Shown here piece after piece: positions 1 to 7,687 of a stretch of 64,000 nt of DNA. A program made the position numbers and the translations under genes. Each line of letters begins with the position of its first letter. The stretch's first letter is position 1. A model generated the notes under the pieces. That model ran no database searches and had not been told where the DNA came from. It saw only the letters and a list, made by a program, of their open reading frames with translations. The DNA is from Flavobacteriales bacterium (GTDB lineage: Bacteria > Bacteroidota > Bacteroidia > Flavobacteriales_F > PHOS-HE28): positions 1-64,000 of the forward strand of contig JADKJM010000013.1 of NCBI GenBank assembly GCA_016721005.1. Direction: 5' to 3'.

Positions 1-964
1 CGGCGCGGATGTAGCCCTTCTCGAAATCGCTGTGGATCACACCCGCCGCCTTCGGGCCGGTATCGCCTTGATGGATCGTCCATGCACGCACCTCTTGCAC
101 ACCTGCGGTGAAGTAGGTCTGCAGTTTCAAAAGGTGATAAGCCGCGTGGATCAACTTGTTCACGCCGGGCTCTTCCAGACCGATGTCAGCGAGGAACATG
201 GCACGTTCCTCAGCGGTCTCCAATGAGGCGATCTCGGCTTCCAACGCTGCGGTCACGAAGATCACCTCCGCGTTCTCATGACCGAAGGCGGCCTTCACCT
301 TTTCCACGTAAGCGTTGCCGGTGGTGGCACTCTTCTCATCCACGTTACAGACATAGAGCACAGGCTTGGTGGTGAGCAATTGGAATTCATCCACCAGTGC
401 AGGGTCGTCGTTCGCGGCCAACGCGGTGCGTGCGCTCTGGCCTTTCAGCAGGACCTCACGAATGCGCGAGAGCAGTTCGAACCGCTTCTTCGCTTCCTTC
501 TCCCCGATCTGCGCCTGCTTCTCCAACTTCTTCATCCGCGCTTCCACGGTCTCCAGATCCTTCAATTGCAGTTCGATGTCGATCACCTCCTTATCGCGGA
601 CCGGGTCCACCTTGCCATCCACATGGATCACGTTCGGATCATCGAAGCAGCGCAGCACATGCAGGATGGCATCGCACTCCCGGATGTTCCCGAGGAACTG
701 GTTGCCCAAGCCTTCACCCTTGCTGGCGCCCTTCACCAACCCAGCGATGTCCACGATCTCCACCGTGGTGGGGATGATGCGCTGGGGTTTCACCAGTTCG
801 GCGAGTTTGTTCAACCGCGCATCCGGTACGGTGATGGTGCCCACGTTCGGCTCGATGGTGCAGAACGGGAAATTGGCCGCCTGCGCCTTCGCATTGCTGA
901 GGCAGTTGAACAAGGTGCTCTTGCCCACGTTGGGCAGGCCGACGATTCCACACTTCAATCCCAT
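1..964 (-). CDS. ychF: Redox-regulated ATPase YchF (OBG family), 3' end outside window
   Basis: Ribosome-associated P-loop ATPase/GTPase of the OBG family, thought to act in translation and stress responses. The reading frame is open from ATG at 964 (N-terminus MGLKCGIVGLPNVGKST) to the left edge, about 321 codons. The P-loop GLPNVGKST lies near residues 8-16. The DIAGLVKGASKGEGLGNQFL switch region follows, then a coiled-coil stretch and the start of the C-terminal TGS-side domain (KTYFTAGVQEVRAW-like; here QTYFTAGVQEVRAWTIHQGD). YchF is normally about 363 residues, so only the last 40 or so are missing. The long plus-strand frames over this interval are shadows. No neighbour on the same strand is visible. 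Identification is secure. Confidence 0.96.
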   Translation of the reverse strand, partial: MGLKCGIVGLPNVGKSTLFNCLSNAKAQAANFPFCTIEPNVGTITVPDARLNKLAELVKPQRIIPTTVEIVDIAGLVKGASKGEGLGNQFLGNIRECDAILHVLRCFDDPNVIHVDGKVDPVRDKEVIDIELQLKDLETVEARMKKLEKQAQIGEKEAKKRFELLSRIREVLLKGQSARTALAANDDPALVDEFQLLTTKPVLYVCNVDEKSATTGNAYVEKVKAAFGHENAEVIFVTAALEAEIASLETAEERAMFLADIGLEEPGVNKLIHAAYHLLKLQTYFTAGVQEVRAWTIHQGDTGPKAAGVIHSDFEKGYIRA

Positions 965-1256
965 GGCTGCTTTTCCTTTTCGGGCCGCGAATGTAGCCGC
1001 TTCGCCCGGGCGGTTATCCCGGAAATTGAACAGGGGCCCGAAAGCCCCTGCCCAATTACAGACCGGTCCAAAACCAAAGTCCCGGCCACCCTAAAGGAAC
1101 GGACGAACCACGCGATCCGTTGTCCGACGGTTTCAATGACCTCGATCCCCGGCTGATCAAGGCACGCCCATCAACGGCTTCCGCACTTTTCAAAAGTTCT
1201 TCACACGGGCCAAGCCGCCACCCGACCCCGGCTACTTTTGGCCAGCCTTCAGCGCC
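965..1256. other. Divergent intergenic region between ychF and transketolase
   Basis: About 290 bp with no convincing gene. It must hold the promoters for ychF (minus) and the transketolase N-half (plus). A match to the Bacteroidota -7 box lies at 1233-1240; otherwise I see nothing distinctive. Confidence 0.6.
1233..1240 (+). promoter_or_regulatory. Candidate -7 box TACTTTTG of the transketolase gene
   Basis: The octamer matches the Bacteroidota sigma-ABfr consensus TAnnTTTG and lies 16 nt before the ATG at 1257. I cannot assign a clear -33 TTTG element. Confidence 0.4.
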
Positions 1257-2135
1257 ATGACATCTTCACCCTCCGTGGCCACTTCCCCCGAAACCACCGT
1301 AAGCGAACTGCAACGCATCGCCAGCCAGATCCGCCGTGACATCGTCCGGCAGGTACACGGCTGCCAGAGCGGGCATCCAGGCGGTTCCTTGGGTTGTGCC
1401 GATTACTTCACCGCCCTCTACTTCCATGTGCTCCGGCACGATCCCGCGAAGTGGGACATGGACGGCAAGGAACAGGACCTCTTCTTCCTCAGCAATGGGC
1501 ACATCAGTCCGGCATGGTACAGCACATTGGCGCGCAGTGGCTACTTCCCGGTGAAGGAACTGGCCACCTTCCGCAAGCTTAATAGCCGTCTACAAGGCCA
1601 TCCCACCACGCATGAAGGATTGCCCGGCGTGCGTATGGCCAGTGGATCACTGGGTCAAGGACTCAGCGTCGGGATCGGCGCGGCGCTCGCCAAGAAGCTG
1701 AACGGCGACGGCAAGCTGGTGTACACCCTTCACGGCGATGGTGAATTGCAAGAAGGCCAGATCTGGGAAGCGGCCATGTACGCTGCCGGAAACAAGGTGG
1801 ACAACTTGATCAGCACCGTGGACTACAACGGTCGGCAGATCGATGGCGATGTGGACGACGTGCTTCCGCTAGGCGACCTGAAAGCGAAATGGCTCGCCTT
1901 CGGTTGGGATGTGTTGGAGACCAACGGCAACGACATGGATGCGTTGCTGAAGACCTTCGCCACTGCGAAAAGCCGCACCGGCAAAGGCAAGCCCGTGATG
2001 ATCCTGATGCGCACCGAGATGGGTCAGGGCGTGGACTTCATGATGAACAGCCATGCGTGGCACGGCATCGCCCCGAACGATGAACAACTCGCCAGCGCAC
2101 TATCACAACTGGAAGAGACGTTGGGAGATTATTGA
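1257..2135 (+). CDS. Transketolase, N-terminal (TPP-binding) subunit
   Basis: N-terminal half of a split transketolase (292 aa). It carries the thiamine pyrophosphate pyrophosphate/Mg2+-binding half; the C-terminal half is encoded at 3642-4595. Together they would interconvert pentose-phosphate-pathway sugars. Visible family motifs are SGHPGGSLGCADYFTALYF near residues 39-57, the GHPTTHEGLPGVRMASGSLGQGLS stretch, and the TPP motif GDGELQEGQIWEA followed by DYNGRQIDG. The length fits split transketolase N-subunits (about 270-300 aa). The start is the first ATG, with a TAnnTTTG box 16 nt upstream. It is oddly separated from its partner by a VWA gene beginning just after the stop codon. Confidence 0.95.
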   Translation: MTSSPSVATSPETTVSELQRIASQIRRDIVRQVHGCQSGHPGGSLGCADYFTALYFHVLRHDPAKWDMDGKEQDLFFLSNGHISPAWYSTLARSGYFPVKELATFRKLNSRLQGHPTTHEGLPGVRMASGSLGQGLSVGIGAALAKKLNGDGKLVYTLHGDGELQEGQIWEAAMYAAGNKVDNLISTVDYNGRQIDGDVDDVLPLGDLKAKWLAFGWDVLETNGNDMDALLKTFATAKSRTGKGKPVMILMRTEMGQGVDFMMNSHAWHGIAPNDEQLASALSQLEETLGDY

Positions 2136-2189
2136 GCGATGAACGTTGAACGCCGCCAGCGTGGCACGTTTTTCACCCGCGAAGGCCGC

Positions 2190-3629
2190 ATGCATCGTCC
2201 TTCTTCCGCTTCGCCGTTGTCCCGAACGTTCTTCTACGGTGCGTTCGCACTGATCGCCGTGCTACTGTTGCGACCGACCTTCCTGCACGCGCAGGACAGC
2301 GCTCCACGTCCGCCGCTCACACGGATGCTCTTCGTGTTCGATGCGAGCAACAGCATGAACGCGTTCTGGGGCAACCAGCCGAAGATCAATACCGCGCGAG
2401 AGGTCTTGTTGAAGTCCTTGAAGGAACTCGAAGGCCAGCCGGATCTTGAACTGGCGCTGCGGCTATACGGACACCAGACCCCGATCCAACCGGGCAAGCA
2501 GGATTGCAACGACACGCGGTTGGAAGTGCCCTTCAGCACATCGAGCATCGAACCGATGCGGCAGAAATTGATGGCCACCAAATGCCTCGGCACCACGCCC
2601 ATCGCCCGTTCGTTGGAGAAGGCTGCGGAGGATTTCCCGGCGCTGGACAAGAGTCGCGGAGCGCGCCCGGTTCGCAACATCATCATCCTGATCACGGACG
2701 GGATCGAGGCGTGTGATGAGGATCCGTGCGCAGTGAGTCGAGCGTTGCAGGCGAAGGGCATTGTGTTGAAGCCCTTCGTGATCGGTGTGGGGCTCACGGA
2801 GAATGATCGGTACTCCTTGCAATGCGTCGGCAACTACTTCGATGCGAGTACACCGGAATTTCTCGAGCACGTGTTGAAGGTGGTGGTGACGCAAGCGCTG
2901 AACAGCACCACGGCGCAGATCAGTTTGATGGCCACGGATGGCAAGCCCTCGGAGACCGATGTGGCCGTGACGCTGTACGACCAGAAGAACGGTCAGGTCC
3001 GCTATCACATGGAGCACACCATGAACGCATACGGAACGCCGGACACGTTGACGATCGATCCCATCTTCACCTACCGGGTGGTCGCACATACGCTGCCGCC
3101 CTCGATCCGGGAGAACGTCACCGTGAAGCCCGGCGTTCACACCAACATCGCGGTGGATGCAGGCATGGGTTCACTCGCCTTGCGTATGGGTAGCGGACCA
3201 CCCGATGTGGGCACCGTCAGTTGCATCATCCGAAAGAGTGGCGACCTGAACACCTTGCACGCACAGGACCTTGGCACCACGCAACGCTTTCGTGTGGGCA
3301 CCTATGATCTGGAGGTACTCACGTTGCCTCGCACGTTGATCCCGAATGTGAAAGTGGAACAAGGACGAACTTCGGACATCGTGGTGCCGCGCGCCGGTGT
3401 ATTGAACGTGTTGCCTTCCGTGCCGGGCCCCGGTTCCATCTTCCTGAAGCAGGGCGATGAACTGATCTGGGTGGCTGATCTGGATCCAGGCGCGGTGCGC
3501 GGGCAATTCCGATTGCAACCGGGAAGCTATCAAGTGCTCTACCGAAGTCGGAACGCCAAAGAAGCAGAGTACAGCATTACCAAGGACGCTGTGATCGAAA
3601 GCGGCCGATCCATCACGATCAATTTCTGA
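2190..3629 (+). CDS. Secreted von Willebrand factor A domain protein
   Basis: About 479 aa. I chose the ATG at 2190 over the frame's first ATG at 2139 because it gives a clean signal peptide (hydrophobic FFYGAFALIAVLLL then LHAQ). The VWA domain has an intact MIDAS motif DASNS at residues 51-55 and a second acidic loop, ITDGIEACDED. The C-terminal half looks like beta-sandwich repeats (VKPGVHTNIAVDAG and VEQGRTSDIVVPRAG are similar lines). A role in metal-dependent protein binding in the periplasm or at the surface is inferred from the fold. It sits between the two transketolase halves, with 12 nt or so before the next start, so it is probably co-transcribed with them. Confidence 0.85.
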   Translation: MHRPSSASPLSRTFFYGAFALIAVLLLRPTFLHAQDSAPRPPLTRMLFVFDASNSMNAFWGNQPKINTAREVLLKSLKELEGQPDLELALRLYGHQTPIQPGKQDCNDTRLEVPFSTSSIEPMRQKLMATKCLGTTPIARSLEKAAEDFPALDKSRGARPVRNIIILITDGIEACDEDPCAVSRALQAKGIVLKPFVIGVGLTENDRYSLQCVGNYFDASTPEFLEHVLKVVVTQALNSTTAQISLMATDGKPSETDVAVTLYDQKNGQVRYHMEHTMNAYGTPDTLTIDPIFTYRVVAHTLPPSIRENVTVKPGVHTNIAVDAGMGSLALRMGSGPPDVGTVSCIIRKSGDLNTLHAQDLGTTQRFRVGTYDLEVLTLPRTLIPNVKVEQGRTSDIVVPRAGVLNVLPSVPGPGSIFLKQGDELIWVADLDPGAVRGQFRLQPGSYQVLYRSRNAKEAEYSITKDAVIESGRSITINF

Positions 3630-3641
3630 ACACATCAACAC

Positions 3642-4595
3642 ATGAGCTCCTACCCCATCCTCGACCAGAAGGACACCCGCAGTGGCTTCGGCGCCGGTCT
3701 GCTCGAACTCGGCCGCTCGAACCCGAACGTGGTTGGCCTTTGCGCCGATCTCACGGGATCGTTGAAGATGGATGCCTTCCAGAAGGAATTCCCGGAGCGC
3801 TTTTTCCAGATCGGTATCGCCGAGGCGAACATGATGGGCATCGCGGCGGGACTCACCATCGGCGGCAAGATCCCGTTCACCGGCACCTTCGCGAACTTCA
3901 GTACCGGGCGTGTGTATGATCAGATCCGGCAGAGCATCGCGTACGCTGGCAAGAACGTGAAGATCTGCGCGAGCCACGCAGGACTTACCCTCGGTGAGGA
4001 TGGCGCCACGCACCAGATCCTGGAGGACATCGGACTGATGCGCATGTTGCCGGGCATGACGGTGATCGTGCCGTGCGACTACAACCAGACACGCCAAGCG
4101 ACCATTGCGATCGCGGCGCATGAAGGTCCGGTGTATTTGCGGTTCGGTCGCCCGAAGTGGCCGGTCTTCATCCCGAATGAATTGCCGTTCCAGATCGGCA
4201 AAGCGCAACGCTTGATCGAAGGAAGCGACGTGAGCATTTTCGCATGTGGTCACTTGGTGTGGCGCGCACTACAAGCCGCCGAGGAATTGAAGAAGAACGG
4301 CGTGAGCGCGGAGGTGATCAACGTACACACGATCAAACCGCTGGACCTGGATGCCGTCCTAGCTTCCGTCGGGAAGACAGGATGCGCGGTCACTTGCGAG
4401 GAACACAACCGGTACGGCGGTTTGGGCGATGCCATCGCGCAAGCGCTTGCCACACACAAACCAGCACCGCAGGAATATGTAGCCGTGAACGACAGCTTCG
4501 GCGAGAGCGGCACACCGGACCAACTGCTTCAGAAGTACGGACTGGATGTGCCGGACATCGTAAAAGCGGTGGGAAGGGTGATGAAGCGGAAGTGA
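3642..4595 (+). CDS. Transketolase, C-terminal (pyrimidine-binding) subunit
   Basis: 317-residue partner of the subunit at 1257-2135. The family signature GIAEANMMGIAAGLTIGGKI (residues about 64-83) contains the glutamate that activates the thiazolium ring of TPP. The stretch FGRPKWPVF and the C-terminal transketolase-C domain (EELKKNGVSAEVINVHTIKP, then CEEHNRYGGLGDA) complete the usual order. Length and motifs match split transketolase C-subunits. The start ATG lies 12 nt after the VWA stop, so all three genes are likely one transcript. Confidence 0.95.
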   Translation: MSSYPILDQKDTRSGFGAGLLELGRSNPNVVGLCADLTGSLKMDAFQKEFPERFFQIGIAEANMMGIAAGLTIGGKIPFTGTFANFSTGRVYDQIRQSIAYAGKNVKICASHAGLTLGEDGATHQILEDIGLMRMLPGMTVIVPCDYNQTRQATIAIAAHEGPVYLRFGRPKWPVFIPNELPFQIGKAQRLIEGSDVSIFACGHLVWRALQAAEELKKNGVSAEVINVHTIKPLDLDAVLASVGKTGCAVTCEEHNRYGGLGDAIAQALATHKPAPQEYVAVNDSFGESGTPDQLLQKYGLDVPDIVKAVGRVMKRK

Positions 4596-4596
4596 C

Positions 4597-4660
4597 CTCA
4601 CCCCCGGCCCCTCTCCCTCGCTTCGCTCTGCTCGCGATGACAAGGAGAGGGGAGCAATGC
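4597..4660. repeat. Palindromic dispersed repeat (hairpin) after transketolase
   Basis: A perfect 9-bp stem, CCCCTCTCC (4608-4616) with GGAGAGGGG (4644-4652), encloses CTCGCTTCGCTCTGCTCGCGATGAC. A very similar GCGAGCRRAGCGAAGC core recurs at 53127-53150, 54079-54102 and 54216-54239. It may also act as a weak terminator. There is no U-run. Confidence 0.55.
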
Positions 4661-4686
4661 CCCTCACCCGGATGCACGAGAGGCCG

Positions 4687-5262
4687 ATGAGCGAGCTATC
4701 CGATACCGAACTGCTCGATCTCTTTCGCAAGGAGGAAAGTCGTCATTATGCATTCAACCTATTGGTGAACCAATACCAGCGCAAGCTCTACAGCTTCATC
4801 CGGCGCATGATCACGGATCACGATGAAGCGCAGGATGTGTTGCAGAACACCTTCATCAAGGCATGGCACGGATTGGATCGCTTCCGCTCGGACAGCAAGC
4901 TGTACAGTTGGTTGTACCGCATCGCGCACAACGAATGCTTGAACCATTTGCGCAGCATGAAGCGCGGGCTGTTCACGAACGATGAAGCCGTATTGGGCCG
5001 ACTCAGCACCACCTTGGACAGCAGCGAGCACTTCAGCGGTGACATCATCCAGCAGAAACTGCAGCGCGCGCTCATGCGGTTGCCGAACAAGCAACGCGCG
5101 GTGTTCACGATGAAATACTTCGAGGAATTGAAGTACGAGGAGATCAGCACCATCACCGGCACCAGTGTGGGCGCGTTGAAGAGCAGCTACCACATCGCGG
5201 TGAAGAAGATCGAGGCGTGGGTCACCACCGATCAAACCAAGAACGACCCTTCAACGTCCTAG
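4687..5262 (+). CDS. ECF-type RNA polymerase sigma-70 factor
   Basis: 191 aa from the ATG at 4687. The frame is open from 4657, but that extension falls in the preceding repeat. Region 2 is visible as QYQRKLYSFIRRMITDHDEAQDVLQNTFIKAW (DHDEAQDVLQNTF core near residues 38-52) with the WLYRIAHNECLNHLR segment. Region 4 is LPNKQRAVFTMKYFEELKYEEISTITGTSVGALKSS. It directs core RNA polymerase to an alternative promoter set. The next gene, 12 nt downstream, encodes a single-pass membrane protein that could be its anti-sigma factor, and a Spy-like periplasmic protein follows, which suggests an envelope-stress unit. Confidence 0.93.
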   Translation: MSELSDTELLDLFRKEESRHYAFNLLVNQYQRKLYSFIRRMITDHDEAQDVLQNTFIKAWHGLDRFRSDSKLYSWLYRIAHNECLNHLRSMKRGLFTNDEAVLGRLSTTLDSSEHFSGDIIQQKLQRALMRLPNKQRAVFTMKYFEELKYEEISTITGTSVGALKSSYHIAVKKIEAWVTTDQTKNDPSTS

Positions 5263-5274
5263 TTCCCGAACGCC

Positions 5275-5745
5275 ATGAACTCCGCGAACGATCACGACGA
5301 ATTGAAGGACGCACCGATGCTGCGTTCGATCCCGAAAGTGGATCCGTTCGTGGTACCCGATGGATTCTTCGACCGGTTCCCGCACCAGGTTCAAGCGCGG
5401 ATCGCGCAACGCACGAGCCTGGTGGAGCGGATCGGCACATGGCTTCGATCCTTCTCGTGGCCCCTGCAACTCGCGGGGATCGCCACCATGGCGCTCTTGA
5501 TCGCCGGGCCATTGTATTTCGTTCTTCGTCCGGCATCCATCACGGAAGGAAATGGCGTTGCCACGATCGATGTTGCACCCAACGAGCTCGATCCGTACAC
5601 ATTGGATGAGACCGACCTGTACACTGCCATTGATGATGCGCCTGCCCTGATGGCCGCCGTCAGCGATGGATTCACACCGGATGAAATGGCCGCGTACCTG
5701 GAGCATGAAGAACTTCCGTTGGACCTTTTGATCGAAGAGCTATGA
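5275..5745 (+). CDS. Single-pass membrane protein, candidate anti-sigma factor
   Basis: 156 aa. The soluble N-terminal part contains the line VDPFVVPDGFFDRFPHQVQARI, typical of small proteins next to ECF sigma genes in Bacteroidota. One membrane segment spans about residues 62-82 (LQLAGIATMALLIAGPLYFVL). The remaining 70 residues are acidic, with a final LEHEELPLDLLIEEL. I see no zinc-binding HxxxCxxC motif, so this is not a classical ZAS anti-sigma factor. The role is inferred from position: it begins 12 nt after the sigma stop, and its own stop overlaps the next start (ATGA at 5742-5745). Confidence 0.7.
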   Translation: MNSANDHDELKDAPMLRSIPKVDPFVVPDGFFDRFPHQVQARIAQRTSLVERIGTWLRSFSWPLQLAGIATMALLIAGPLYFVLRPASITEGNGVATIDVAPNELDPYTLDETDLYTAIDDAPALMAAVSDGFTPDEMAAYLEHEELPLDLLIEEL

Positions 5746-6248
5746 AGACCTTGTTGCGCATCACCACCCTGTTCCTTCTGTTGGCGCCAGCGTTCCACGC
5801 GACCGCGCAGGATGAGGACATGCCGCCTCTTTCCTCGGATCGCCTGAAGGAGATCAAGGCGCAGAAGACGGCCTACCTCACCACCAAATTGGGCCTCACA
5901 TCGGATGAGGCGCAGCGCTTCTGGCCGATCTACAACGAGTACGACGATGCGCGGGAAAAGCTCCACAAGGAGATGCGCGAATTGCACAAGTCCGCAAGCC
6001 GCGATGGAGCGCTGGACGAAGCGAAGGCGCGCGAAGTGCTCAACAAGGGCTTGGATATTCGCACACGCGAGTTGGATCTGGGGCGCACCTTCAGTGATCG
6101 CTTCGTCAAGAGCATCGGAGCGGTGAAGACCGTGCAACTCGTAAAAGCGGAGCGCGATTTCAATCGGGAGGTCCTGCGTCGGTTCAAGGAGAAGATGGAG
6201 GATCGGCGCGGTGACCAGCGCGGTCCGCCACCCGACGGTCGGCGATAG
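5742..6248 (+). CDS. Spy/CpxP-like periplasmic protein
   Basis: 168 aa with a signal peptide (LLRITTLFLLLAPAFHATAQ). The mature part is almost entirely helical and charged. It has the LTSDEAQRFWPIYNEYDDAREKL arrangement seen in Bacteroidota proteins related to Spy/CpxP (LTxxQ-like), and a basic, proline-rich tail. Members are periplasmic chaperone or stress-sensing proteins. Start and stop are set by the ATGA overlap with the upstream gene, so translation is probably coupled. It completes a sigma / membrane protein / periplasmic protein operon. Confidence 0.75.
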   Translation: MKTLLRITTLFLLLAPAFHATAQDEDMPPLSSDRLKEIKAQKTAYLTTKLGLTSDEAQRFWPIYNEYDDAREKLHKEMRELHKSASRDGALDEAKAREVLNKGLDIRTRELDLGRTFSDRFVKSIGAVKTVQLVKAERDFNREVLRRFKEKMEDRRGDQRGPPPDGRR

Positions 6249-6294
6249 CGCCACGCGTGCGACATTTGGGACCCTTCCTAGAGTGAACGGCCCC

Positions 6295-7479
6295 ATGGAT
6301 CCGATCCAATTCCTCGGTGAAAACCTTGCTCCAACGAGTCCGACCCCGATGGGGCTGGAGATCGTGGGCGCGGAAGGCTGCTGGCTGACCGCCAAGGATG
6401 GCAAGCGCTATTTGGATCTTGTTGCAGGACTCGCGGTGAACAATGTCGGACACCGGCATCCGAAGGTGATCGCGGCGATCAAGGAGCAATGCGACCGGTT
6501 CCTGCATGTGATCCCTTACGGCGAATTCGTTCAAGCGCCGCAAGTGGAATTCGCAGAGCATCTCACCGCTGCGCTGCCCGATGGCTTGGACAGTGTGTAC
6601 TTCGTGAACAGCGGAACGGAGGCGATCGAAGCCTCGGTGAAACTCGCGAAGCGTGTCACCGACCGGACCAGATTGATCGGATGTCGGAAGAGCTACCATG
6701 GCAGCACGCACGGATCACTGAGCCTCACCGACAACGAATTGAAGAAGTACCGCAGTCGCCCGCTACTTCCGGATGCGGGCCACATCGCGTTCGACGATCC
6801 TTCAGAACTCCTTCGCATCGACGCGAACACCGCGGCGGTGGTGGTGGAACCGATCCAAGGCGATGCCGGCGTGCGGATCCCGGATCCGGCGTGGTTGCGC
6901 GCCTTGCGCGAACGCTGCGATGCGACCGATGCGCTCCTCGTGTTCGATGAAGTGCAGACCGGTTTCGGGCGGACGGGGACCTTCATGGCCTTCGAGCACA
7001 GCGGGATCGTCCCCGACATATTGGTGCTGGGCAAAGCGTTGGGCGGTGGTTTGCCGATGGGAGCATTTGTGGCTTCGAAGGACCGCATGGCGTTGCTCGC
7101 AAGTGACCCGGTGCTCGGACACATCACCACCTTCGGCGGACACCCTTTGCCGTGCGTGGCCGGGATGGCTGCACTGGACATTCTCTTCGAGGAGGATCTC
7201 GCGGGCAACGCGGAACGGATGGGCCAAGCGTTCAAGACCTTGCTCGTTCACCAAGCTATCAAAGAGGTTCGCGGCAAAGGGCTGATGCTCGCCGTGGACC
7301 TCGGCGATGCGGACCTTGTACAGCGCGTGGTGAAGGGCTGCTTGGAACGCGGCGTGCTCGGCTTCTGGTTCCTCTCCTGCCCCACTGCGTTCCGGATCTC
7401 GCCGCCGTTGACCATTTCACAGGAGGAAGTGGAAACAGCATGTGGAGTGATCAAGGAGGTGCTGGACGGAATGAGTTGA
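6295..7479 (+). CDS. Class III PLP-dependent aminotransferase (acetylornithine/4-aminobutyrate type)
   Basis: 394 aa from the ATG at 6295. The longer frame from 6211 would overlap the preceding gene and adds no conserved sequence. Family landmarks: YFVNSGTEAIEASVKLA, the PLP-contacting Asp in FDEVQTGFGRTG (D218), and the Schiff-base lysine in LVLGKALGGGLPMGAF (K247), followed by FGGHPLPCVAGMAAL. It transfers an amino group from an omega-amino substrate to a 2-oxo acid. The exact substrate (acetylornithine, ornithine, 4-aminobutyrate or other) cannot be read from the sequence, and no pathway genes adjoin it. Confidence 0.9.
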   Translation: MDPIQFLGENLAPTSPTPMGLEIVGAEGCWLTAKDGKRYLDLVAGLAVNNVGHRHPKVIAAIKEQCDRFLHVIPYGEFVQAPQVEFAEHLTAALPDGLDSVYFVNSGTEAIEASVKLAKRVTDRTRLIGCRKSYHGSTHGSLSLTDNELKKYRSRPLLPDAGHIAFDDPSELLRIDANTAAVVVEPIQGDAGVRIPDPAWLRALRERCDATDALLVFDEVQTGFGRTGTFMAFEHSGIVPDILVLGKALGGGLPMGAFVASKDRMALLASDPVLGHITTFGGHPLPCVAGMAALDILFEEDLAGNAERMGQAFKTLLVHQAIKEVRGKGLMLAVDLGDADLVQRVVKGCLERGVLGFWFLSCPTAFRISPPLTISQEEVETACGVIKEVLDGMS

Positions 7480-7687
7480 ACGAACATTCGTGCGTTCTAT
7501 ACAACTCCGGCCAGCATCTGAACGGGTCCGTATCCACTGCAACTGGTTACCAGGAAAGGATATTGCCGCAAACGGGTCCTTCCAAGAACAGGCACCGGTG
7601 GGGTCCGGTCCAGGAACGGTGCCCTCGGCGGATCGGTCCCGCACTTATCTTGCGTCCGTCAAAACCGGACCCCTCATTTTCGAACCG

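Noticed and set aside
278..1156. 292-aa plus-strand frame opposite ychF
   Set aside because: Shadow of the well-conserved minus-strand ychF gene.
3171..4253. 360-aa minus-strand frame opposite the transketolase C-subunit
   Set aside because: Antisense shadow produced by GC-rich codon bias.
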